From contig CBDCVB010000001.1 of the NCBI GenBank assembly GCA_965222895.1, positions 124,001 through 188,000 on the forward strand: 64,000 bases of DNA, given 5' to 3'. Positions 49,932 to 59,231 of the stretch are shown here, in pieces. The DNA comes from Bin87 sp965222895 (GTDB taxonomy: Bacteria > Chloroflexota > Dehalococcoidia > Lucifugimonadales > UBA3495). The notes below the pieces were generated by a model, which saw nothing but the letters and a program-made list of their open reading frames with translations, was not told where the DNA came from and made no database searches. A program made the translations under genes and the position numbers. Positions within the stretch are counted from its first letter, which is position 1. Every line of letters begins with the position of its first letter.

Positions 49932-49953
49932 AATGGACAGGATAGACAGGATT
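49932..49953. repeat. TGGACAGGAT dispersed repeat
   Basis: ATGGACAGGATAGACAGG then ATTTGC, in the 64-base gap between the two CoA-transferase genes. Confidence 0.7.
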
Positions 49954-49969
49954 TGCTTCAAGTTGAGGG

Positions 49970-51322
49970 ATGACCGTGCTGCCTTTGGATGGGATTCGGG
50001 TTTTGGATTCTACCTATGTGTTTGCGCTGCCGTATACCGGTGGTCAGCTGGCCGATCTGGGCGCGGATGTCATCAAGATTGAGGGGCCGGGCCGGCCTGA
50101 CATCACGCGGGGCGGCGGGCTTTACGGCACGTTCCCGGACAACGACCCCGGGCTGGACTGGTGGAACCGGCCATCCACGTACCAGCTGTTGAATCGGGGC
50201 AAGCGGTCGCTGGTGCTGGATATGTCGGATGAGCAGGGCCGGGACATTTTTCGCGAGCTGGTGATGGTCAGCGACGTGGTGATGGAGAATTTCACGCCCC
50301 GGGTAATGCGACGCTGGGGTCTGGATTACCCCAATCTGCGCAAACTGCGACCGGACATCATCATGGTTTCCAACACCGGGTACGGGCATGGCGACGGGCC
50401 CTATTCGTCCTATCCGGCGCAGGCCACCACGCAGGAAGGGACGCACGGCCACTGCTGGGTTACCGGCTATCCGGGCGACGAACCGTCCAAAGCGGGCCGG
50501 TCGTTTGTGGATTTTCTGTCGACGTGGAGCGCGATGTTCGCCATTGGCGCGGCGCTGCGATACCGCAATCGCACCGGGAAGGGCCAGTGGGTGGACATTG
50601 GGATGTACCAGGCCGGGGTGATGTTTTTGTCCGAGTACCTGATGGATGCCATCGCCAATGGACGCGAGGGGGAGCGAATCGGCAACCGCCACCCGTATCG
50701 GGCGCCGCAAGGGGCATATCCGGCGGCGGGAAACGACCAGTGGATTACGCTGTCGGTGGGCAGCAACCAGGACTGGCAGGAGCTGTGCCGGCTGATGGAG
50801 CGTTCCGATTTGGCCGACGATGCCCGGCTGGCGACGCTGGGCGGTAGGCAGCAGCATCACGATGAGATTGATGAGGCCATTGCCGGATGGACCGGGCAGG
50901 GCGACAAGTACGACCTGATGCACCGGTTACAGGCTGGCGGGATCGCATCGGGGCCGGTGTTGAGCGGGAAAGAGGTGCACTTCGACCCGCATTACCGCAG
51001 TCGCAATTTCCTGGAACGGGTGGATTATCCGCCGGAACGTAACATCGGCTCGCGCTTCCTGATGGGCCGGCCCTATCGTTTGTCGAAGACGCCGTTGCAG
51101 ATTCGCGGGCCGGCGCCGACGTTTGGTCAACATAACGAGTTGCTGCTGGAGGGCTTACTGGCGAAATCGGCCGAGCAGGTGGCCAGTTGGTCGGAGGCTG
51201 GCATCATTACAACGGTGCCGACTACAGGTGAGCCTGCGCCGACTCTGGACCCGGTGGAGCTGGTGGAGCGTGGGCAGCTGGCGGAGTGGGATCCGGATTA
51301 TCGGGAGCGGCTGGGGATTTAG
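49970..51322 (+). CDS. Family III CoA-transferase (second paralogue)
   Basis: A 450-residue member of the same family. Opening motifs are G-I-R-V-L-D-S-T-Y and G-A-D-V-I-K-I-E-G-P. The position of the catalytic Asp (Glu in the neighbour) is Gln214 in V-D-I-G-M-Y-Q-A. N-T-G-Y-G-H-G-D-G-P-Y replaces the usual S-x-x-G-x-x-G-P-Y stretch. The C-terminus is extended by about 50 residues. Because the nucleophile is missing, it may be a catalytic variant, or act as the partner of the upstream paralogue in a hetero-oligomer. No clear ribosome site before the ATG (GAGGG at 10 bases). Confidence 0.84.
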   Translation: MTVLPLDGIRVLDSTYVFALPYTGGQLADLGADVIKIEGPGRPDITRGGGLYGTFPDNDPGLDWWNRPSTYQLLNRGKRSLVLDMSDEQGRDIFRELVMVSDVVMENFTPRVMRRWGLDYPNLRKLRPDIIMVSNTGYGHGDGPYSSYPAQATTQEGTHGHCWVTGYPGDEPSKAGRSFVDFLSTWSAMFAIGAALRYRNRTGKGQWVDIGMYQAGVMFLSEYLMDAIANGREGERIGNRHPYRAPQGAYPAAGNDQWITLSVGSNQDWQELCRLMERSDLADDARLATLGGRQQHHDEIDEAIAGWTGQGDKYDLMHRLQAGGIASGPVLSGKEVHFDPHYRSRNFLERVDYPPERNIGSRFLMGRPYRLSKTPLQIRGPAPTFGQHNELLLEGLLAKSAEQVASWSEAGIITTVPTTGEPAPTLDPVELVERGQLAEWDPDYRERLGI

Positions 51323-51397
51323 CCGCGTCGCGTCGCGGCGGCCGGCGTTGACGATTGACCGGGGGCCGGCTAACCTGAAGCTGGCGCCGGCGACTCA

Positions 51398-51472
51398 GGG
51401 CCCGTAGCTCAGTGGAAGAGCGTCCGACTCATAATCGGCAGGTCACAGGTTCGAACCCTGTCGGGCCCACCA
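51398..51472 (+). tRNA. tRNA with CAT anticodon (Met or Ile2)
   Basis: Acceptor stem GGGCCCG pairs with CGGGCCC, then A and an encoded CCA. D-arm GCTC..GAGC, anticodon loop C-T-C-A-T-A-A, T-arm with G-G-T-T-C-G-A-A. The GACTCATAATCGG anticodon arm is closer to known Ile2 tRNAs (where C34 becomes lysidine by TilS and reads AUA) than to elongator Met, so Ile2 is my preferred reading. Confidence 0.85.
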
Positions 51473-51793
51473 TCTCCACGAATTCAGATGCGTTCGCGCC
51501 GCCGTTGGCGCTGCCGCTGGCAGCCGTAGTTAGAAAGCCCGTATCGACGCGGTCGGGACGAACGGAAACGGGACCGCAAATGCTTCCTGGTTGACCCAGG
51601 CGTCAGGCCTGTTGGCCGGCGCGGGCAGGCGGTCCGGACTGGTCCGGGAGCCCGGGCAATCGCTGCTGGCAGGTTGACATCGCCCAGCGATTGTGCGTAT
51701 TCTTTGCGTTGTAGAATGCCTTGGTAATGACTGGGTTTTGGAACCGTCGTGTCCAGGGTTTCGCAGCGAGATTTTTCGTAATGAGGGAGACAT
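51473..51793. other. Spacer between the tRNA and the DUF35 gene
   Basis: About 320 bases. Minus-strand frames here are irregular and overlap the DUF35 gene, with no motif. I see only GC-rich spacer; a promoter for the DUF35 gene may sit near its right end. Confidence 0.45.
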
Positions 51794-52204
51794 ATGGTTA
51801 AGCAGGGTGTGATACCCGATGAGTTGACCAAGCCGTTCTGGGACGCCGCAAACGAAGAGCGGCTGATGCTGCAAAACTGTAGCGCGTGCAGTCGGCTCCA
51901 GCACCCGCCGGCGGCAGTTTGCGCGCGGTGCGGCTCGGCAGACAACTTGGGGTGGAAGGAAACACCAGGCCGGGGCACCATTTACAACTACGGAGTAGTT
52001 TACGACTGCCCGGTGGCGTCGCTGAAAGATGACCTGCCTTTCAACCTGGCAGTTATCATGCTGGAAGAAGACCCGGGTATCCTGTTTTACTCTCACCTCC
52101 CCGGCACACCGGTGGACGACGTACCGGTGGGCGCCGGCGTACAGGTAGTTTTCGAGGCGACCGCCAACGGACAAAAAGTGCCCGAGTGGCAAGTGGCGAG
52201 TTAG
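51794..52204 (+). CDS. DUF35/OB-fold acyl-CoA-associated protein with zinc ribbon
   Basis: A 136-residue protein. The N-terminal rubredoxin-like zinc ribbon is C-S-A-C (residues 29-32) and C-A-R-C (43-46). An OB-fold follows, with G-R-G-T-I-Y-N-Y and V-G-A-G-V-Q-V-V-F-E. Such proteins partner SCP-x/Ltp-type thiolase-like enzymes and form channels for acyl-CoA; in steroid-degrading bacteria they pair with retro-aldolases. Here it sits 40 bases before a thiolase-family gene in the same direction, the expected pairing. AGGGAG precedes the ATG. Confidence 0.88.
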   Translation: MVKQGVIPDELTKPFWDAANEERLMLQNCSACSRLQHPPAAVCARCGSADNLGWKETPGRGTIYNYGVVYDCPVASLKDDLPFNLAVIMLEEDPGILFYSHLPGTPVDDVPVGAGVQVVFEATANGQKVPEWQVAS

Positions 52205-52244
52205 AACCGTTTATCTTGCACACTCCAAGAGTTAGGAGTTAACC

Positions 52245-53582
52245 ATGACCACGCAGACGCAGATGGCTCCGGAATCTATGTATCGGTCCCGCGAGGGAAT
52301 GGGGGTTTGGGAACACCGCGGCAAGGTGGCGGCGGTAGGCATCGGGCACTCTCCGACCGCCCGGCGCTGGGACGGTCGACCCGAGACCTCGGTGGGCGCC
52401 AACAGCATTATGGCGCTGCGGGCCGCCATCGACGACGCCGGCGTCTCGCCCGACCAAGTTGACGGCCTGGTCATTGTCCCCGTTACCACCACCGGAGCGT
52501 ATTGGCCGGCCGACACTCCCGTCCCCATGGACGTGGCCAACGCCTTCAATCTCTCGGATGACCCGTTGGACGGCATCGGGCAGTTGAGCGCCGATTGGCT
52601 CCTGAAGAATATGCCCGAACTGACCAACGTCAAGTTCACCATGTACGCGCCGGGTTGCATGTCGGCCGCCGTCGTCGTGGCCGCCCAGGCGGTGGGCGAT
52701 GGTCTGGCGAGCACCTGCCTGGTGCTGAAGGGTTGGCACAACCTGGAAGGTCGCTACAACCACGGCGGCATCAGCGCTGCGGATGCAGTGCCGGGCAGTT
52801 TCGCCATCAGCCCGGGCCGAACCCTTTGGGGCGCTCCCGGCTGCTACGGAACCGCCTTGCAGTTTGCCGAATACTGCCGCAAGTACGGCAAGAATCATGA
52901 CATGATGGCCCCCTTTATGCAGAACTCGCGGCGGAACGGACTGCTGTTCCCCGAAGGTTACTGGGCCCAGCATCGCCCGGAGCAATTGCTGCCGGAGGAC
53001 TACCTGGCCGCCCGGTGGATTGCCAAACCGGCCAACCTGTTTGACAACGACATTCCGATCATGGTTTCCGCCGCCTACCTGTTTACGACCGCCGACCGGG
53101 CGCAGGACATGAAGCAGAAGCCCGTTTACATCCTCAACCACGCCTCCAGCCGGGGCACGGCGCGGAGCATCACACCCACGCTGGAAGAGGTGCAGGCCGA
53201 AACGGGCAGTACCGGGCGCAAAATCTACGAGGGCGCCGGCATTACCGCCGCTGACCTGTCGTTTGAGAATATGTACGACGGTTTCGCCGAGTTCCACCAG
53301 TTCCACGTTGAGGGCCTGGGCTACCGGGGGATGAAATTCGGGGACGCCCTGGACTTCTACCAGACGGACATCAGCATCGAGGGTCCCAACCCCATTTTGC
53401 CCAGCGGCGGCAACATCGGCAGTGGCCGCAGCCGCTTCTGGATGCACACCGACTGCATCCAGCAGATCCAGGGCCGGGCGGGTGCCCGGGCGCTGACCGG
53501 TGTGAAACCCGAAATCGGGGTTTCCGGCGGCCCCATGCCCATGGGTGGAAACTTCACCGTGTGGGGCGCTTCACCTGACTAG
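52245..53582 (+). CDS. Thiolase-like (SCP-x/Ltp-type) acyl-CoA enzyme
   Basis: A 445-residue thiolase-fold protein. The nucleophile region is A-P-G-C-M-S-A-A-V-V-V-A (Cys139), equivalent to the C-A-S-G of thiolases. The C-terminal G-H and C-x-G signatures of true thiolases are not recognisable: N-I-G-S-G-R-S-R-F and G-V-S-G-G-P are in their place. That favours an Ltp/SCP-x-type lyase or aldolase, or a changed thiolase activity. The DUF35 gene upstream is the usual partner. The ATG has TAGGAG about 6 bases upstream. Together with the FAS1/MaoC pair at 17831-19042 the parts recall side-chain beta-oxidation of steroid- or isoprenoid-like acyl-CoAs, an inference only. Confidence 0.83.
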   Translation: MTTQTQMAPESMYRSREGMGVWEHRGKVAAVGIGHSPTARRWDGRPETSVGANSIMALRAAIDDAGVSPDQVDGLVIVPVTTTGAYWPADTPVPMDVANAFNLSDDPLDGIGQLSADWLLKNMPELTNVKFTMYAPGCMSAAVVVAAQAVGDGLASTCLVLKGWHNLEGRYNHGGISAADAVPGSFAISPGRTLWGAPGCYGTALQFAEYCRKYGKNHDMMAPFMQNSRRNGLLFPEGYWAQHRPEQLLPEDYLAARWIAKPANLFDNDIPIMVSAAYLFTTADRAQDMKQKPVYILNHASSRGTARSITPTLEEVQAETGSTGRKIYEGAGITAADLSFENMYDGFAEFHQFHVEGLGYRGMKFGDALDFYQTDISIEGPNPILPSGGNIGSGRSRFWMHTDCIQQIQGRAGARALTGVKPEIGVSGGPMPMGGNFTVWGASPD

Positions 53583-53764
53583 ATCGGCGGCGCTGGCCTT
53601 TCCAGCAACATCCCGATCCTGACGAGGACTGCAGCCGACCCAGGTGGTCGGCTGTATCCCGTTGCATACGCGGACAATAACCCGTAAACCCGCAGCGAGC
53701 CGCAAACCCGCATTCACCCGTATTCCCCGATCTACCGCCCGCGAAAAAGAGAGGAACTGAATTG

Positions 53765-54139
53765 GTGACACTGATTAGCTTTGACATAGATGGAACTCTG
53801 GAGGTGGGCGACCCGCCCGGAGTCCTGACCATGGATATGGTGAGAATGGTTCAGGAGAAGGGGTTCCTGATTGGCAGTTGCTCCGACCGACCCATGAGCG
53901 GTCAGCAGGCCATCTGGGACCAGCACAACATACCGGTGGATTTCGTAGTAACGAAGCATATGCTGCCGGATGTCAAAGCGAAGTTCGAGGCCGAAGAGTA
54001 CTACCACATCGGCGACCGGGAAGACCTGGACAAGCGCTACGCGCTGGAAGCCGGCTTCAAGTTCCTGTGGCCCGATGAAGCCGCCGAACAGCTCCCCTTC
54101 CTCATCAACGGCAACGGGGGCGAAGCGGACTCGGCCTGA
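53765..54139 (+). CDS. Small HAD-fold protein, no cap
   Basis: About 124 residues. S-F-D-I-D-G-T-L-E-V is motif I with both Asp. G-S-C-S-D-R-P (motif II) and Y-H-I-G-D-R-E-D-L-D (motif IV) follow. The protein stays short and has no cap. It starts at GTG 53765 or TTG 53762 after GAGAGGAAC; both give an almost identical protein. A stand-alone phosphatase of unknown substrate. Between the thiolase and the alpha-2-macroglobulin gene, separated from each by 180 and 310 bases. Confidence 0.75.
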   Translation: MTLISFDIDGTLEVGDPPGVLTMDMVRMVQEKGFLIGSCSDRPMSGQQAIWDQHNIPVDFVVTKHMLPDVKAKFEAEEYYHIGDREDLDKRYALEAGFKFLWPDEAAEQLPFLINGNGGEADSA

Positions 54140-54449
54140 TCGCACAGGCAATTGCCCCTGAAAGGCGTTGCCGCCGACCAAGGGCCGGCCATATCCGGTA
54201 AATCGCGACACGGTGCTAGCAGTACCGATTCGTAGTGAAGTCATCCGCCAGGCGGTGGTCTGGCGGCGGATGAAAAACGCCGTGCCGGAAGGCCGGCCCC
54301 ACGTTGGGCTGCCAGCGGGACGCTAGGCTGATGACCAGAACCCCCGGCAGGATGTGCCGGGATTTTTTCACTTTAAGTTGCGTCAATCCGATTCCCGCCC
54401 GTGGCCGTATGCTGACTGAACAATATCGCCGGTGGGATAAGGATTTGCA
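54140..54449. other. Spacer with a large hairpin and a terminator
   Basis: A long hairpin with CCGCCAG / CTGGCGG as its inner stem and TCATCC / GGATGA as its ends lies at about 54239-54271. A terminator follows at 54343-54368. I see no gene. The A2M promoter should be in the last 70 bases, but no confident -35/-10 is visible. Confidence 0.6.
54343..54368 (+). terminator. Intrinsic terminator
   Basis: Seven-base stem CCCGGCA / TGCCGGG with a 5-base loop and a run of ATTTTTT after it. Ends the transcript of the preceding HAD gene, well before the A2M start. Confidence 0.8.
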
Positions 54450-57400
54450 ATGAATATCAAGACTCTGCTGGGCACGGGTTCGATAGCCGTTATCCTCCTG
54501 ACAACAGTAGCGGTGTCATGCGCACAACCCGACGCAACGACATCAACCGGTGCGCCACCGACGCCTCCAGATTTTGTAGTATCTGAACCAGCGGTGAATT
54601 CAGGGCGGTTGGACAGTTATATGGCGGTGGCGCCGGCCGTGTTGCGATCCGGAGCAACCGAATCCATCTCCGTATCCCTGTTTGCGGGCCTTGAGCCGGC
54701 GCCGGGCACGGTGCGCCTGGAGTTAATCCGGAATGGAGAACCGTTAGCTGAGGCAACGGAATTCGTTCGGGGCGTCAGTTCCATTGGACTGCCCGTGCCG
54801 GAGCTGCCGCCAGGCGTTTATAGGCTTGCCATCGAGGGCGAGGGCGCCGGGGGTGGTGAGATTCGAGGCCAGGCCCCGGTGCTCCTGGAAAATGCGGTAA
54901 ATGCGCCATCGGTGCTGGCGCTGGAAACCGACAAACCCATCTACAAGCCCGGTCAACAAATCCATATTCGCACCTTGCGCCTGGACTCGGAACTCAAGCC
55001 GGCGCCCGGGCAAGTTACCATCGAGATACTGGATGCGAAAGGGATCAAGGTATTTCGGCAGACGGTAGACATTGATGACTTCGGTATGGCAAGTCTGGAG
55101 CTGCCACTGTCCACCGAACCCAACCTGGGTGTGTGGAAAATAACCGCTGATTCCGGAGCAGACACCACGCAGCTCGACGTGCGCGTCGAAGAATACGTCC
55201 TCCCCAAATACGAAGTTACGGTAGACCTACCCAATCAATGGGTGCTGGCCGATGAGTCCGTGGTCGGCACTGTATTCGCCGAGTACAGCTTCGGCAAGCC
55301 GGTACGCGGTGAGGTTGAAGTCGTCGCGTCCCGCTACGTGGGAGAATGGGAGGAGTTCGCCACGTTTACGGACCAAATAAACGGCTCGGCTTCTTTCGAA
55401 CTCCCCGCCGTGGGATACGTGGCCGGCGTCCCCGAGTCCGGCGGGCAGGGCAACCTGCGTTTGGACGTCATCGTGCGCGAGCCGGCCACCGGTTACGAAG
55501 AACACACCACCCGGTTGCTCACGGTGGCCACTGCGCCCATCAACCTGCAGCTGATACCGGAGAGCAGAGCATTCAAACCCGGCCTGCCCTTCACACTGCT
55601 GGTCGTTACCGAGACTCCCGACAACCGCCCGGTCGATGCGGACGTGAACGTGTACGTGAGTTATTTCGACCAGGATAGGGAGCTCATTACCGAGCATACG
55701 GTGAATCGCACCACATACCAGGGCAATACGTTGATCAGGACTCCCGCGCCGGAAAACGCGGTGGCGCTGTCCGTTGCGGCATTCACCGGCGGCGTTGATA
55801 CCTCCCTGGCAGTTACGGCGAGTTACTCCCCTTCGGGAAACTTCATCCACGTGGAGCAAATCGGAGACCCCTTCCTGGAGGTTGGTGGGCAAGCCCGTTT
55901 TCACGTTCACTCGACGACTGAGACGAGAATTTTCTACTATGAAGTGATTGCTCGCGGCCGAATCGTCTTCACCGACGTTTCCCCATCACCCGACATCACG
56001 CTGGATGTAACGCCCGCGATGACTCCGACATCCAGGCTGATTGTGTACCAGATTTTGCCAAATAACGAAGTGGCGGCCGACTACATTCCATTCACGGTGT
56101 CGGCCAGCTATCCCATGGAACTCGATGTCGAATTCAGCAGCGACGAGGTTCTCCCGGGCGACGCATTGAACATACGCGTAAATACCAGCGCCCCGGCGAA
56201 GGTCGGGCTCGTGGCGGTTGATCGGGCGGTGTTCATCCTGGCGGAAAATCGCCTCAACCTGCAGCAGGTTTTCGCCGAACTGGAACGCCTGTATGCTGAA
56301 CCACAAGCCGAATTCCATCTGGAAAGCCTGCCGCCAATTATTACCATGCGCGGCGCGAATGATACGTTCCGCGACGCCGGGCTGGTAGTCATGACGAACA
56401 AATCATTGCCCGCTGGCGTCGAATCCGATGGCTCAGCGTCAGAAGGGAGGCGTGGCCTCCTCAATTGGCTGGGCTTCAGTCTGCTGCTGGGCGGCGTGGG
56501 GGCCGGCATTACGGGCACCCTGGTGCGAACGAAACAGCGCCGTTTCCTGGTTGTCGCGGGCCTGGCCGGCCTGGCATTGGCCGGCACTCTGGTCGGCTGC
56601 GGAGGCCTTGCTCCGGAGGGAGACCGGACGGCGCACATGGCGGGAGCGGCTGCTCCTGGGTTCGCGTCTCAGGCGGCGCCTGGCGCGGCCTCCGGCCTGG
56701 CCGAGGTGCAAAGGGTACGGCAGTTCTTCCCCGAAACCTGGTTGTGGACGGACGTTATGACTGACGGGCAGGGCGATGTCACATTGCCTGTGGAAGCGCC
56801 GGACAGTATCACCACCTGGAAGCTGCGGGCCGTCGGCATATCGCCGGAACACGGGCTCGGTGTCGGGGAAGCAGACCTGCGAGTATTTCAGCCTTTCTTC
56901 CTGCAAATTGACCTCCCCTATTCGGCCATCCGCGGCGAGGAGTTTCCGGTCAAGGTCGCCTTGTACAACTATCTGGACACGCCACAAGAATTTCTGGTGG
57001 AATTGGACGAATCACCCGATTTCCAGTTGCTGGACGAAAGCGCCAAAACGGTTGCGGTGGCGCCCAACGCGGTGACCGGCGTTGAATTCGACATTCGACT
57101 CACGCAATTAGGCAGCCTGCCCATCAAAATTACCGCTCGAAGCCAGGAATCGGCGGACGCTGTTATCGAAAACCTGCTGGTCGAACCGGAGGGTGTGGCC
57201 AGGGAGTTTGTGGACAACGCCATCTTGGCAGACGGAAACGAGCTGGAATTTGACACCGCGGCCCCTGCGGGCGCGATTCCAGGGTCCGACCGCACCTATG
57301 TTGCCCTCACGGGCAGCTACCTGAGTCAGACAATTGATGGGTTGGAAAACCTGTTGCAGATGCCCTTTGGCTGCGGTGAGCAGAACATGGTCCTCTTCGC

Positions 57401-58760
57401 GCCCAATGTTTTTGTTGCTCGCTATCTACAGGAAACCGACCAGCTGAAACCGGAGGTGATGGCCAAGGCAGAACATCTTATGACCACCGGCTATCAGCGG
57501 GAGTTGACCTACCGCCGCCACGACGGCAGCTTCTCTGCGTTTGGCGACTCAGACGATGACGGCAGCTTGTGGCTCACCGCCTTCGTCCTTAAGTCTTTCG
57601 CCCAGGCCAATGGCCTCGTTTATGTGGACGAAGTTGTGCTGGATGATGCCATCAGCTGGATTCTTTCACACCAGCGCGGCAACGGTTCCTTTGAACCCGT
57701 TGGCTTTCTGCACCACCAGGAATTGCTGGGCGGGCTGCAGGGCAACACGGCTTTGACCGCCTACGTTGCCATCGCCCTGATGGAAGCCGGCGTCCGGGGC
57801 CAGGCTAACGCTGCCATCAGCCACCTGGAACGTCAATTGAGCGACATCTCCGATACCTATACGTTGGCCATTGGTTCCTACGCCCTGGAACTCGCCGGCA
57901 GCCCTCACGCTGACGTTGCTCATGAACAGTTGATGTCGAAGGCCACCACGGACGAAGAAGGTCTGCATTGGGGCCCGTCCAACGCCGTGGAAACCACGGG
58001 TTATGCGACGCTGGCCCTGCTGCAACGGGGCGACTACGCCAATGCGTCCCGCGCCGCACGGTGGCTGGTCACGCAGCGCAACGCTTTTGGCGGTTACGGG
58101 TCCACCCAGGACACGGTGGTTGGTCTACAGGCTTTGATCGAATTTGCGGCCATCGCATCTTTCGATACGGACCTGGTCGTAGAACTTTCGGCAGGAAGTT
58201 GGGCCCATCACGTAACCATCAATTCATCCAACGCCGAGGTGGTCCAGATCGTTGATGTCCCCTGCTGCGGGAATTTGCATGTTGCTGCCTCCGGTACGGG
58301 GCAAGTCGTCGCACAGGTGGTACACAGATTCAATCTGCCGGAGGTGGAACGGGCCGGGATCGAGATGTTCCAGATTGACGTGGACTACAGCACAGAACAC
58401 GTGGAGGTTGACGATACGATTGAAGTTACGGCCAACCTTATGTTCACCCCGCCGGGCCCTGGGGACGCGGGCATGATTGTGCTGGATGTCGCGGTGCCCA
58501 CGGGTTTTGCTCCGGCAGCGGAAACGGTGCAGGCGCTGGTAATCGACCGCCCACAGATTAAACGCTACGAAATTGCCGGTCGCAAGGTAATTTTGTACAT
58601 TGAAGACCTGCAACCGGGAGAGCCGATGCAAGTGCGTTTCGACGCCCGCGCCCTCTATCCGGTGCGCGCCCAACCCGTAACGTCAGAAGTTTATTCATAC
58701 TACAATCCGCACTGGCGCGGCGAAACGTTGGGCAGCAGCGTTGTTGTGACCGGAAAGTGA
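54450..58760 (+). CDS. Alpha-2-macroglobulin lipoprotein with thioester domain
   Basis: A 1436-residue surface protein. It begins with a lipoprotein signal (I-L-L-T-T-V-A-V-S-C, lipidated Cys). A series of macroglobulin (MG) domains follows; N-K-P-I-Y-K-P-G type and V-E-E-Y-V-L-P-K-Y signatures are very close to animal A2M/complement proteins. The thioester site is G-C-G-E-Q-N-M with Cys975. F-P-E-T-W-L-W at about 759 is the exact A2M motif that follows the bait region. At the bait position, residues 668-725, there are instead two hydrophobic helices with a K/R loop and L-V-G-C-G-G. It should trap attacking proteases covalently. The C-terminal MG8/receptor-like domain is present. AGGA is 8 bases before the ATG. 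Confidence 0.93.
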   Translation: MNIKTLLGTGSIAVILLTTVAVSCAQPDATTSTGAPPTPPDFVVSEPAVNSGRLDSYMAVAPAVLRSGATESISVSLFAGLEPAPGTVRLELIRNGEPLAEATEFVRGVSSIGLPVPELPPGVYRLAIEGEGAGGGEIRGQAPVLLENAVNAPSVLALETDKPIYKPGQQIHIRTLRLDSELKPAPGQVTIEILDAKGIKVFRQTVDIDDFGMASLELPLSTEPNLGVWKITADSGADTTQLDVRVEEYVLPKYEVTVDLPNQWVLADESVVGTVFAEYSFGKPVRGEVEVVASRYVGEWEEFATFTDQINGSASFELPAVGYVAGVPESGGQGNLRLDVIVREPATGYEEHTTRLLTVATAPINLQLIPESRAFKPGLPFTLLVVTETPDNRPVDADVNVYVSYFDQDRELITEHTVNRTTYQGNTLIRTPAPENAVALSVAAFTGGVDTSLAVTASYSPSGNFIHVEQIGDPFLEVGGQARFHVHSTTETRIFYYEVIARGRIVFTDVSPSPDITLDVTPAMTPTSRLIVYQILPNNEVAADYIPFTVSASYPMELDVEFSSDEVLPGDALNIRVNTSAPAKVGLVAVDRAVFILAENRLNLQQVFAELERLYAEPQAEFHLESLPPIITMRGANDTFRDAGLVVMTNKSLPAGVESDGSASEGRRGLLNWLGFSLLLGGVGAGITGTLVRTKQRRFLVVAGLAGLALAGTLVGCGGLAPEGDRTAHMAGAAAPGFASQAAPGAASGLAEVQRVRQFFPETWLWTDVMTDGQGDVTLPVEAPDSITTWKLRAVGISPEHGLGVGEADLRVFQPFFLQIDLPYSAIRGEEFPVKVALYNYLDTPQEFLVELDESPDFQLLDESAKTVAVAPNAVTGVEFDIRLTQLGSLPIKITARSQESADAVIENLLVEPEGVAREFVDNAILADGNELEFDTAAPAGAIPGSDRTYVALTGSYLSQTIDGLENLLQMPFGCGEQNMVLFAPNVFVARYLQETDQLKPEVMAKAEHLMTTGYQRELTYRRHDGSFSAFGDSDDDGSLWLTAFVLKSFAQANGLVYVDEVVLDDAISWILSHQRGNGSFEPVGFLHHQELLGGLQGNTALTAYVAIALMEAGVRGQANAAISHLERQLSDISDTYTLAIGSYALELAGSPHADVAHEQLMSKATTDEEGLHWGPSNAVETTGYATLALLQRGDYANASRAARWLVTQRNAFGGYGSTQDTVVGLQALIEFAAIASFDTDLVVELSAGSWAHHVTINSSNAEVVQIVDVPCCGNLHVAASGTGQVVAQVVHRFNLPEVERAGIEMFQIDVDYSTEHVEVDDTIEVTANLMFTPPGPGDAGMIVLDVAVPTGFAPAAETVQALVIDRPQIKRYEIAGRKVILYIEDLQPGEPMQVRFDARALYPVRAQPVTSEVYSYYNPHWRGETLGSSVVVTGK

Positions 58761-58788
58761 CAAGATCCGTTCACGCGTACCCACCCTT

Positions 58789-58895
58789 GTCATTGCGAGC
58801 GTAGCGCGGCAATCTCGCCGTCGTAGCAACGGCGGTTGGCCGACGTGTGTTCAACCTCATCGAGATTGCCACGTCGCTACGCTCCTCGCAATGAC
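58789..58895. repeat. Dispersed palindromic repeat, copy F
   Basis: Begins GTCATTGCGAGCGTAGCG and ends CTCCTCGCAATGAC, after the outer flank TTCACGCGTACCCACC. It is nearly identical to copy G at 59024, including the ~50-base centre, implying a recent duplication of about 110 bases. Confidence 0.9.
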
Positions 58896-59023
58896 AGGTT
58901 AAAGTGGGTACGCGGGACGAGCTCGCAATGACAGTTTGAAAGTGGGTACAAGTGACGAGAACAACTGTGTTGAATGTCAGGGATATAGCGATGGCGGGGT
59001 TCACCTCACGCGTACCCACCCTT

Positions 59024-59151
59024 GTCATTGCGAGCGTAGCGCGGCAATCTCGCCGTCGTAGCAACGGCGGTTGGCCGACGTGTGTTCAACCTCATCGAGA
59101 TTGCCACGTCCCTCGACAAGCTCGGGATGAGCGGGTGCTCCTCGCAATGAC
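59024..59151. repeat. Dispersed palindromic repeat, copy G
   Basis: As copy F, but its right arm is interrupted by CCTCGACAAGCTCGGGATGAG before the final CTCGCAATGAC. The intruding piece resembles the second inverted-repeat family at 59232-59288. Confidence 0.88.
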
Positions 59152-59231
59152 AGGTTAAAGTGGGTACGCGTGAGACAAGCTCCCACGTTGGTAAGCAGGA
59201 CGATTGCAAAGTCGCTGAGAATCCGTTGGTG

